64,000 nucleotides of DNA from Sindora glabra (Eukaryota; Streptophyta; Magnoliopsida; Fabales; Fabaceae). How positions within the stretch are numbered: the stretch's first letter is position 1; each line of letters opens with the position of its first letter. Below are positions 39,552 through 48,772 of this stretch, in pieces. The notes below the pieces were generated by a model that saw only the letters and a list, made by a program, of their open reading frames with translations, searched no databases and was not told the origin of the DNA. Where the stretch lies: contig CM035231.1 of NCBI GenBank assembly GCA_020226215.1, positions 53,038,876 through 53,102,875 on the forward strand. Reading direction: 5' to 3'. A program made the translations under genes and the position numbers.

Positions 39552-39560
39552 TTTATATAT
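39552..39560 (+). promoter_or_regulatory. TATA box of the MULE transposase gene
   Basis: tttatatat, directly inside the last GGCGCC dyad of the terminal block. The following 39565-39600 is C/T-rich, as in plant leaders. Transcription would start near 39590. Promoters inside or beside terminal repeats are usual in MuDR-type elements; use of this one is inferred. Confidence 0.6.
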
Positions 39561-39589
39561 ACGGCCACCCCTCCCCTCCCCCCTCCCTC

Positions 39590-42185
39590 TCCCTCCGCAC
39601 TCTATTTGAGAAACTCTCCCAGCCGCTGTTCTTCCCTTCTTTCTTCGTAAATCTTGCAACCACTCCCCGCAGTTCCTCTCATTCCCAGTATTTTATATTC
39701 TTTCATTCACAAATCATCATCTGTTCTTTCTTTTGTGCATTTCATTTGGAAGCATTTTCTTCTTTGGAGCAGATCTAATCTTCTTTCAACTTTTCCTTGG
39801 TTAGTATTTTTATAATTTCTGTATTTATATTATATTTTTTTAAATTAATTATTATGATTTATGATATGAAATGATGATCTAGGATTTAGAAAAAATTTAT
39901 ACAAATTTATATGATCTGTGATAATTTATAATTTTTACTGGTTAATATTTTGATAATTTTTGTATTTATATTATAATATTTATTTTATGTTGATTATTAT
40001 GATTTATGATGTGAAATGATGATCTAGGATTTAGAAAAAATTTGTACAAATTTATGTGATATGTGATAGTTTATAATTTTTACTGGTTAGTATTTTTATA
40101 ATTTCTGTATGTATATTATAATTTGTATTTCATATTGATTATTTTGATTTATGATGGGAAATGATGATCTAGGATTTAGAAAAAATTTATATAAATTTAT
40201 GTGATCTGTGATAATTTATAATTTTTACTAGGTAGTATTTGTATATTTTTTATATTTATATTATAATTTTTATTTTATGTTCATTATTATGATTTATAAT
40301 GTGAAATGATGATCTAGGATTTAGGAAAAATTGAAGCTTTAACATATTTTATTTTTTAGAAAATTAACATGTTATTAACAATATTTTATTACAATCATTA
40401 ATTATATTTTTTAATTTATTACAATATTTTAAGTAAATTGAAGCTTTAATATACGTTTTATTAACAAAAATAATTAATTTCATATTATATTTTATAGAAA
40501 AAAAGTTAGTGATTAAATTAAATATTATTTATATAAATATTTTTAAATTTTTGTTGATGATAATTTTTAAATATTATATTTTAAATTTAAAATACATCAA
40601 CTAAGAGTTCTCAAAGGATTTACAGTTTGTACATAATTTATTCTTCATTTCATGTACTTTGCTGAATTTTTTCTTCTTTATTTCTTCAATCATTCTATTA
40701 AAAGTTGAAATGCAATATATTGAATAATATTAATATAATATAATTTCATATTTTTGACATAAAATTATTTTCAATGATCAAATATCTTTTTTTAAAAAAT
40801 TCATGTTATGGAAAACGCTAATTGAAATAACTAACTATATATTTTAGTTTTAATAAAAGTAGTTAAGAATAAAAATTAATTATCTTTTAAAATTTATTAA
40901 TATTTGCATGATATAAAAGTTCAAACACTATATTTTAAATTGAATATACATTAATAAAATTTTATATATATTGTTATTTTTATTCGTTTAATATATTATT
41001 TTATAAAATATATTTAATTTAGCGTAATTTTTGCATAATTTTTTTATTGATACAATAATATCTAATAAATTTTATTTAGAGATTAAAGTTATTAAATTAT
41101 CTAACATATTTTTCTTTCATGCAGAGGCTTTTTTCTATTTGCTTCTCCGAATACTTACCGGTTAGTATTTTTATAAATTTTATGCTATTATTATAATTTT
41201 TGTTAGTCACGATGAAAATATTTTTTATATTGGTAGAGAAATTTGTTTAGAATGTTATGATATAAATAATATAAATTTTTTTTATTTTATATTGATTGTT
41301 ATGATTTATGATGTGGAATTATGATTTAAAATGTGAAGTTATGATTTATGAAAATTTTGTAGGAATTTATATGTACTGTGATAGGTTGTGCTATTAAAAG
41401 AATAACAAACGAGATAAAGAAAGGTATCCTAATATAGGTCTTAGGACCTAGGTGAAAGTTATATTTAGAGGATTTTTTCATGTAAAATCTTAATATAGTA
41501 TAAGAGAGGTACTAAAAAAAAATTCTAGGATATGTGAATGTAACCAAAAGCCTTAAAAAATAGGATATTGTTATTGAAAATTTGAACTTTTTTGTATTTA
41601 AATAGTAGATATTATAAATGCAAGAATAATAACGTACTTGAAAAAATTATACTATACATAGGTTTATCCAGGAAGCATTAAAATATATATGGAGGTATTG
41701 CAAAATAAGTATTAGACGAAGTCGGTGAATGTAAAAAAGAATTCATGACTGTATTATATTAAAAAATTCAAATAATAATGTATACATAATTTTGGTTGCT
41801 ATTTGGTAGTAGGTGTGAATGGAGAAAAAAGCCGTAAAAATAAAAAATATAGTGTATTAAAAATGTTAACTAATTTAATTAGTATAATTTGTGCAAAATA
41901 ACCAAGAGAAGTGATAATTGAAAGAGATAAACTAAACTATAAATAAGATTATATAGCCAAATATTATATTAGTTTTGGAAAAGAAATAACATTTGCTTGG
42001 CCGGAAAAATAATCGTATTATTACGTAGTATTAATAGAATACCTTGCAAAATAGTAATACATCCCGTTCACTTTTAATTATAGTAATAAATACTACTACA
42101 TTCGTTTATAAGAACAAAATTTGTATATGAGACTATCTGTCAGTTGTGGGGGTGTAATGAGTATTTTGCAGCTAAAAGTAAGAAG
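39590..42185 (+). other. Predicted 5' leader and introns of the transposase gene
   Basis: Signals support a C/T-rich first exon to 39799, an intron 39800-41124 (ccttg|gttagta to catgcag|aggc), a 36-nt exon 41125-41160, and a second intron 41161-42143 (taccg|gttagta to ctgtcag|ttg). The first intron contains the 145-bp tandem array (39799-40335). A diverged further unit of the same repeat starts at 41159, again beginning with the donor-like gttagtattttta. No protein-coding frame is present before 42144. Confidence 0.5.
39799..40335. repeat. 145-bp tandem repeat, about 3.7 copies
   Basis: The core gatgatctaggatttag starts at 39873, 40018, 40163 and 40308, exactly 145 bp apart each time. Every unit opens with ggttagtatt or a close variant (39799, 39940, 40085, 40231). 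A diverged unit lies at 41159-41400. The array sits in the predicted leader intron of the MULE transposase. Confidence 0.92.
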
Positions 42186-44021
42186 ATGAAGAAAAGTTTA
42201 ATTGCTTTTATATATTCAAATGGTACAATTATTGAGGGATCAATGGGGGTAATGTACGATGGACCTCCCCCAAAGACATTGAAGTTAAGAGGATGCAGCA
42301 TTATGGATGTTTTGCAGGAGAGAATTCATGCTCGACTGAAGCTTCACGAAGATCAAGCTGTGGGAAAAATTGTTTATAAGTTTCCACAGCATCAAACATA
42401 AGCTCAATACATGGCATACGAATTGGACGACGATGAAGACTTAGCATGTGCCATTGCAAGCTACGAACAGCATCCGACGATGACAGCAATGGAGTTGTAC
42501 GCGGAGGTGATCACATTCGAACTGAACGCGGCCAACCTGGGTTCACAAGAAAGAGTTCCAACAACTAGATCACCTGTGGTTCCAACTGCTAATGTCAGCA
42601 CTAGTTGTTCGATAGTGCGGGAAGGGCTTCCTTACACGGGTGAAATCGAGTTCTACATTTCTGATAGTTATACTCCTGCATTGGACTCATCAGTTGCCAG
42701 TGTTTTCCTGCGAAATATATCACATACCATGATGGGTTCAACAAGTGCCTTACCGGTCGTAGAGGAAGAATCCACTGATCCTATATTGATGGATGCCCAC
42801 CTCGAGTCTGGTTTTGAGGACGATGAGGTGTCTTGCAGTAGCGATGACGATTGTGACACTGATGACGAAGAACGCGCCACTGCACATGGAGACAGTGTTG
42901 CAACGCGACGAGTGAGAAGTGACAATGCTACACAGACATCATGTGGTGTCCCTCAAGCTGCTGTCTTCTCTCACATTGATTGGGATGCCATACGGAATCC
43001 TGATGAATTTTCGGAAATAATGAAACCAAGCTATGATTACGACATGGAGGACTTACAGGTTGGGCAAGAGTTCGATTGCAAGGAGGCTTTAATTGCTGCA
43101 ACGAAGCATTACCACATCAGAAGGTACCATAATTATTACATGGAGGAGTCAGACACTAGAAGATTAAGCGTGAAGTGTGATAATTACGGGGACCAATGCA
43201 ATTTCCACCTCAGAGCGACCAAGCTAAAGAATTGTAACACTTGGATAATAACTAGATTTTCAATACATCACACATGTGTTAATGCCAGTTTGACACAGGA
43301 TCACAAGTCTCTGGACTCCGAGTATATCAGTTCCTTGATACTGGAGATGATTAAAGTGAAGCAAGATGTTCCAATCTCGCTTATACAAGAGAGGGATGGA
43401 AGGCATGTACGGGTATAAGATTTCGTACAGGAAAGCATGGAAGGCGAAACAAAAGGCAATTGTCAAGGTGTACGGTGATTGGGATAAATCGTATGAAGTG
43501 CTTCCCAAATGGTTGGACATTTTAGGCTATTGTAACCAGGTTTTGCTCAAGTTGGAGTCACAAGAATTCGTCACAGCTGACAACCGTGTTGACTCACAGA
43601 AACATATTTTCAACCGAGTTTTCTGGGCTTTCAAGCTATGCATTGCCGCCTTTCCCTGCTGCAAGCAATTCATACAAGTTAATGGAACACATCTATATGG
43701 CAAGTACAAAGGCGTGCTACTGATTGCTGTGACCCAGGACGGTAACAAATGTCCCGTTCCTCTTGCCTTTGCCATTGTTGACAGGGAGAACTATGAAAAT
43801 TGGAGTTGGTTTTTAGCATTACTGCAGGGTAAATGTTACGAACCAGGAAGGAATATGCTTGATATCAGATCGACACCAAGCTATAAAGGATGCTGTGGCA
43901 ACTGAAGGTTTGGGATGGCAGCCTCCTCATGCATTTCACCGGTACTGTATCAGACATATTGCCAGCAACGTTCGCAAGAAGTGCAGGGATGACAATGTGA
44001 GGAAAGCTGTCCTCAAGATTG

Positions 44022-44120
44022 GTATGCCATATAGCATAATATCTTTGTTGAACCTTACATCTATAAATTTGTGTAGCTGGTAGTTCAACCCGATTAACCT
44101 ATTTGTCTCCTTCTGTTCAG
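44022..44120 (+). other. Predicted intron in the MULE transposase gene
   Basis: Donor caagattg|gtatgcc and acceptor ccttctgttcag|catatg bound 99 bp. Joining them keeps the reading frame of the family's conserved K-I-G-x-A-Y-E-P segment. A second acceptor (ttctattcag, ending 44350), copied by the tandem duplication, could be used instead. Confidence 0.7.
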
Positions 44121-44549
44121 CATATGAGCCTAGTTAGGAAAAAGCCATGGAGAGATTGGAGAACCTTAGCAAAGTCAACGAGGAGATCCACAAGAAGTTG
44201 ACCGTTATTCCGATGGAGAAAGTGGACGCTTGCTTATGATGAAGGCAGAAGATATGGTCATATGACGACTAACATTGTTGAGTGCATCAATGGCCTCTTC
44301 AAAGGATTAAGGAAGCTACCCGATTAACCTATTTGTCTCCTTCTATTCAGCATATGAGCCTAGTTAGGAAAAGGCCATGGAGAGATTGGAGAACCTTAGC
44401 AAAGTCAACGAGGAGATCCATAAGAAGTTGACCGTTATTCCGATGGAGAAGTGGACGCTTGCTTATGATGAAGGCAGAAGATATGGTCATATGACGACTA
44501 ACATTGTTGAGTGCATCAATGGCCTCTTCAAAGGATTAAGGAAGCTACC
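44088..44549 (+). repeat. 230-bp tandem duplication inside the transposase gene
   Basis: Copy 1 about 44088-44317 and copy 2 about 44318-44549 each contain the end of the intron, its acceptor, and the exon with MERLENLSKVNEEIHKKL. Four differences are visible: ctgttc/ctattc, aaaaagcc/aaaaggcc, atccac/atccat, and an extra A in copy 1 (gagaaagtgg against gagaagtgg). Both copies share the TAG stop. The junction shows acc microhomology. Confidence 0.93.
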
Positions 44550-45192
44550 AATCACAGGCCTTGTTCAACAAACATACTATAGATGTGTCAAGTACTTTGT
44601 GGAAAGGGCAAAAGAAGTACATGCTGAACTACAACAAGGCCACATATACGCAAGCAGATTCAGACAGGAGCTTGCGACTATCCAATCACGTGCTTCTTCT
44701 TACCACGTTCGTGCTTATAATAGACAAGGGACTAGGTTTGAGGTGGTGGAGGGCCCTGATATGGCCAGGGGGTCATGTGGAAAGGTCGTCCAAGTGTTAT
44801 TAGACAAAGGGCAATGTGAATGTGGACAATTCCAAGCATATAGGTATCCTTACGCTCATATTATTGCTGCTTGTGCCTCAATCAACATATCGTGGGAACC
44901 ATATGTCGATGTTGTCTACAAGCTTGACACACTACTCAATTGCTACAAATCTGAGTGGTGGCCTATCGGGGAGTGGTCGCAATGGAATAACCTACCACCA
45001 TTTCTTGTCCTAGTTCCAAATTATGAAAGATTACGTGCAAGGGGACGACCAAAGTCGACCCGAATCAGAAATGAGATGGATTGACCCCAAGAGAGCGGTG
45101 TAAAGCAAAAATGCGGTCATCGTAAGATGGAAGGACATAATTATAGGCGCTGCCCATTGCTACATGGGGAGGAAGGCCCTTCTACACGTTGA

Positions 45193-45372
45193 TTTTTATT
45201 ATTTACTTTCGCATATATGTTATAAAGTTTGTTAACCAATATCATAAGTGCAATGGTCAGATGATGTTTTTTTTTATGGTTGTAAAATTGCACGTCATTA
45301 TGTATATATATGTTACCCCATCACTAGTAATGTGAACCGACCATCAGTTAATCGTCCAAGTGTATACAAATT
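45193..45372. other. Spacer after the transposase stop
   Basis: AT-rich, probably the 3'UTR of the transposase gene; no further coding frame. It runs directly into the internal left-type terminal block. Confidence 0.5.
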
Positions 45373-45627
45373 GGTTAAAATACTAAAATACGGGTATTTT
45401 ATAAACTTTTTTCTACTTCACCGTAGTTTCAAAAGTATTTACCCTGCTACGCAGGGCACCACACTGTATGGCGCGATTGGGCGTCCGCTGAAGGCGCCTT
45501 TCAACATGGCGCCTTTGCTGCACCTAACGGACGGGTAGGGGCTGGGAGGCGCCATTTCACTTGGCGCCTCCCTCGATTTCAAAAACATTGCTGGGCCTGG
45601 GAGGCGCCATTTCACTTGGCGCCTCCC
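45373..45627 (+). repeat. Internal left-type MULE terminal block (L2)
   Basis: It begins ggttaaaatactaaaata and continues, like block L1 and in the same orientation, to ctacgcagggcacc, then a GGCGCC array. Two identical perfect dyads lie at 45544-45572 and 45599-45627: 11-bp arms gggaggcgcca / tggcgcctccc around the 7-nt centre tttcact. Unlike L1, no TATA box follows. This is what the left end of a second, related MULE would look like. Confidence 0.8.
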
Positions 45628-45953
45628 CCAACCCCATTTCGCATTTCATAATATTTAATATTTAATTAATTAAATTTTATAAATTTATCTACATAATTAT
45701 AATTTTATTATCATTTATAATAAAATTACAACGTTTAAAATACAATTAATTATATTTTATGATATTATTTATATATATTATAATTTAAAATTAAGATATG
45801 ATTATATTAAAATTAAATTAATTATATTTTATAAAAAATATTTAGATTTATATACCAAAATATCGTTATATTTTTATTAATTTACAAAGTACACTATTTT
45901 TTTGATGAAATAAATTATTCAGTTAATTTTATTATAAATAGTGTAGTTGTGCA
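45628..45953. other. AT-rich stretch where the 5' part of the PMD gene is missing
   Basis: No coding sequence and no promoter-like element was seen between the L2 block and the first PMD-like exon. The N-terminal portion of that gene is therefore absent, most simply by internal deletion. Confidence 0.5.
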
Positions 45954-46978
45954 CTCTGGGATATCCGGCAGGACTTGTGCGCTATCGTCGAGCTGACCAC
46001 ATGACTAGTTCTAGGCCCACGATCCGATTACATGATATGGTACCGACGGGTTACCAGGCGATGTATTACACCCGTTGGGGAAGCGCTAGACCTTGTGGTA
46101 ATACTGCGTGCTAGTTTTCTGTATCTGATTTTCTTTAAATGCATTAGTATTATAACTAACTTTAATGTCAAAAATTTGCACAGATAGATGAGGTTTCCAC
46201 ACTACAGGACTTCATTACCCTTAAGGGGCAGGCTATGTTCACCTTCGATGCGCTTAGATCAACGACGGAGTCCATCCTTCATGCCATTCAGGAGGTTGAT
46301 CATGTGATTATTGACTCACATGCGGAGCCAGCTCCTCATGCCCATCATATCCCAGACCCTGCGGAGGGTGACCATGATCAGCCTCGCTCTCGCCGACAAC
46401 ATCGCACTGCTCCATGACATACATCGTAGGCTGATGTTCCATCCGCTTCGACAGTGCAACAGATTCCACCTTCGACTGCCCAGGAGACCATGACGATGAT
46501 GCCTAATGTTACTGCCTCATCTCATGTGTACCCTACTGCACCTGATAATCCTTCATCCTCCACCATGTTCCCGGCTGCACTATATGGGCCGTCGTCATCC
46601 CAGATGTACCAGTTTCCTCCTGGTGTTCCATCCTCATTCCAGGCATTTCCACACATACCAGGAGTTTCATCTTCATTCTATGCCTTTCCTTTCGGTGATG
46701 CTGGTCCATCGCAGCCATATCGTCCTGCATTTGATTGGCATACTCAGGATCAGGGATTAGCACATGGTGGCATGATGATAGATGACTCAGAGCTTGTAGA
46801 TAGAGGTAGAGGTGGAGGCAGAGCGGGAGCCAAGGGCGGAGGCAAAGCGGGAGCTGGAGGTAGAGAAGACACAGACATCGGGGATGTGACTCCCGAGCCT
46901 GCGCAGAGGGTTAGTAGATACGGCCGCCACATTACCGATCCTGAATGTGGGACTGGACATCACTTACGTAGACATTAA
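45954..46978 (+). pseudogene. C-terminal exons of a probable plant-mobile-domain (PMD, MAIN-like) gene
   Basis: Exon 1 (45954-46097) reads through a segment with YMIWYRRVTRRCITP, which resembles the end of the PMD fold. An intron at 46098-46183 (gtg|gtaata to ttgcacag|ata, 86 bp, phase 0) joins it in frame to exon 2 (46184-46978). Exon 2 begins IDEVSTLQDFITLKG, then has a Pro/Ser/Phe-rich region, an Arg/Gly/Ala-rich repeat (GRGGGRAGAKGGG) and the terminus ECGTGHHLRRH. That tail is typical of PMD proteins carried by plant transposons. In-frame stops at 46002-46004, 46415-46417 and 46427-46429 and the missing N-terminus make it a pseudogene. PMD host proteins (MAIN, MAIL1) act in silencing and genome stability. 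Family assignment is from pattern memory. Confidence 0.65.
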
Positions 46979-47619
46979 CTTTCTTTTTCATGTTTATTGT
47001 ATATTTATGTACATTTATCTTACTACTTTATTGCCAAACATCAACATTTAGGATGATTTTAATTACTACAAAATTTTTAATTGCTTGCGTAGGAACAATT
47101 ATAAATAATAATAAACTTCAAAATCATTGCAACATTTAGTTTTTTTAAAAAAATGATGATAATGACATCTCCCAAATATAATAACTAACATTATTAATTA
47201 TCATACTTTCACAATTGTTATAATTATCTACTCTTTTTTTATTTACCATGTGACAAAAAATAAATAATATTAAATTGCTTTTATAAATTTTATATTCATA
47301 ATATGAAATTTTTTTTATTTTTGAATTAAATTTTTTTCTCATTATTTATTTAAATATAAAAAAATTAATAATATTAATTATAATATTTGAAGGATAAATA
47401 ACCATCATCCTTGTAAATGACATTAAATGCTGTGTTTATTCAATACGTTATGAGTCGAGTTTACCAAATATTTAAGAATAAAAATACGTAGCACAATTGT
47501 CAACGTAGATGGGGATGCTGCCCATGTACAGTACCAAACTTCAAGTCTCTTGGATTCACAGTAGACACGGTCACCGGCTAATTAACTTAAAAATGAGGAA
47601 CAAGAGTGCCGTAGGCCAA
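46979..47619. other. Spacer after the PMD remnant
   Basis: AT-rich, probably the 3'UTR of the PMD-like gene and internal MULE sequence. No gene is seen. A GC-richer stretch from about 47500 leads into the right-type terminal block. Confidence 0.5.
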
Positions 47620-47809
47620 AGGCACCATATGGCCTGGCGTCCCTTCCCTTCAGCGCCAACGACGCCATTTCGTCTAGCGTACCTCGACACGCCATTTGGC
47701 ATCTCTCCACCGCTGTGCGTATCTTCTATGCTTATTTCGATAAAATATTTTGAAGGAACGATAAAACGAATAATAGTTTCTTAAAAAACAGTTAATCGAT
47801 ACTTTTCCC
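47620..47809 (-). repeat. Internal right-type MULE terminal block (R1)
   Basis: In reverse complement it starts about gggaaaagtatcgattaac and aligns with the outer parts of L1, L2 and R2, then enters a decayed GGCGCC array (aggcaccatatggcc, gacgccatttcg, cacgccatttggc on the + strand). Orientation is opposite to L1 and L2. With L2 it could bound the PMD-bearing part as a separate element, but no matching target-site duplication was found beside L2 and R1. Confidence 0.7.
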
Positions 47810-48569
47810 TCTCATTGTCAAAATATTTTATCATTGTGATGAAATAAAAAATAACTAATTCATGTTACAATTTTGATTTCATTACAAAATGAAAAGATTT
47901 TTGTAACGAAATAATTACATTTTTTTAAATTTTTAGCTATCTTCAACCTCGTCATTTCGCATTTACTTTGTTACAAAATAAAAATAATTTTATTGAGATA
48001 AATACAAAGTAGCAAGAATATTATTGGAATAAATATAAAATAAAAAAAATATTTATTTCATTATATTTCTTTTCATTTTTAACAATATTCAACTTCGTAT
48101 ATAAAGAATATTATTGAATAATTCAATAAATTTACTTATGTGTAATAACGTTTTAAATAATTACTTGTAATAATATAATTCCAAACGTTGGAAGTTTATA
48201 ATTTCAAAAATTGATAAATATTAAGTGTCATTGGATCAAATTTTGAGAGACATTAATATAAATTACGTAATTATTCTTTATTGATCCTATATTTTTTAAA
48301 TAATATTTAATTATTTACTAAATATTTATTATTTTTATTCATTATATTATTATCATTAACTACTTTCTTATTTAATTCCTATAATAAATTTATGTATTAG
48401 ATATCAAAGTGGAGTTAACATATTTTTTTATGACATCAAATATAATTATGAAATGAGTAATTTATTTTTAAAAATTGATTTTGAGTCACAATCATATATT
48501 ATTTATTTTTAAAATTTTTATTTTTAAATGATATCAAAATTAATTATTTTTGGAAGAAAAAATTGTAAA
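47810..48569. other. AT-rich spacer between the two right-type blocks
   Basis: No gene. It is low-complexity A/T sequence, and if the nested model is right it belongs to the outer MULE. Confidence 0.5.
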
Positions 48570-48763
48570 AAAATAGGACCGAGGGCGCCACCTTGAATGG
48601 CGCCCTCAGAGCTTCCAGAGGCGCCATCTTGGGTGGCGCCCCCCCCAAATGGTACCATCCCAAATGGTGCCTCCCCCCTCCGTGCATATTTTGATAATAA
48701 GTTTTCAAAAGACGGTAAAATGGAAATAAGTTTCGTAAAAAATAGTAAAATGGTATTTTATCC
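48570..48763 (-). repeat. MULE right terminal block (R2) with GGCGCC dyads
   Basis: Dyads at 48581-48607 (gagggcgcca, 7-nt centre ccttgaa, tggcgccctc) and about 48618-48645 (gaggcgcca / tggcgcccc) are followed by decayed ggtaccatccc-type units. The outer 90 bp, read in reverse complement, align with block L1. The block ends at 48763, directly against the right target-site duplication. Confidence 0.85.
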
Positions 48764-48772
48764 GAATCTAAC
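48764..48772. repeat. MULE target-site duplication, right
   Basis: gaatctaac, identical to 39264-39272. Confidence 0.9.

Larger units (their letters stand above)
42186..45192 (+). pseudogene. MuDR-type MULE transposase, decayed
   Basis: This would catalyse cut-and-paste transposition. Start: first in-frame ATG after the predicted acceptor at 42143. Order: MuDR N-terminal domain (42186-42398); acidic linker; DBD_Tnp_Mut zinc-binding domain (about 43040-43290, LQVGQEFDCKEA, then CNFHLRATKL); MULE DDE domain (about 43670-44020, GTHLYGKYKG, then SDRH); SWIM finger (44815-44880, CECGQF); zinc knuckle after a stop (about 45110-45160). Breaks: TAA 42399-42401; frameshifts at about 43390-43410 and 43840-43852; TAG 44135-44137 and 44365-44367; 1-bp insertion in the first duplicated exon; TGA 45082-45084. 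The first catalytic Asp is Asn (43681-43683), one SWIM Cys is Tyr (44851-44853), and one knuckle Cys is Arg. It is not functional as it stands. Confidence 0.92.
39273..48763 (+). mobile_element. Mutator-like element (MULE) with transposase and PMD-gene remnants
   Basis: A 9491-bp element flanked by the exact 9-bp duplication gaatctaac. The ends are related inverted repeats: left ggtaaaaatactggatta, right (reverse complement) ggataaaataccatttta, extending about 100 bp with moderate identity before GGCGCC-rich arrays. Inside, in + orientation, are a TATA box and CT-rich leader, a tandem-repeat-bearing intron, a decayed MuDR-type transposase (42186-45192) and C-terminal exons of a probable plant-mobile-domain gene (45954-46978). 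Two further internal blocks resemble the termini (45373-45627 left-type; 47620-47809 right-type), so this may be one MULE nested in another. All coding parts are broken. Movement in trans is conceivable but not shown. Confidence 0.9.

Noticed and set aside
39530..39778. 82-codon open frame at the MULE left end
   Set aside because: It overlaps the last GGCGCC dyad, TATA box and C/T-rich leader; the Pro/Ser/Phe composition is what a translated leader gives.
42668..42925. Minus-strand open frame rich in Ser
   Set aside because: It is the antisense of the acidic linker of the transposase pseudogene (Asp/Glu codons read as Ser/Val) and is not a separate gene.
46506..46932. Alternative frames rich in His, Pro or Met over the PMD-like exon
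   Set aside because: The frame starting upstream at 46184 is the one that joins to exon 1 in phase and ends in a family-like tail; the others are shadows of a repetitive, GC-rich exon.
45373..47809. A target-site duplication for the inner pair of MULE terminal blocks
   Set aside because: The bases just outside L2 (tacaaatt) and R1 (ctcattgtc) do not match at any border tried, so an independent inner insertion is left as a hypothesis only.
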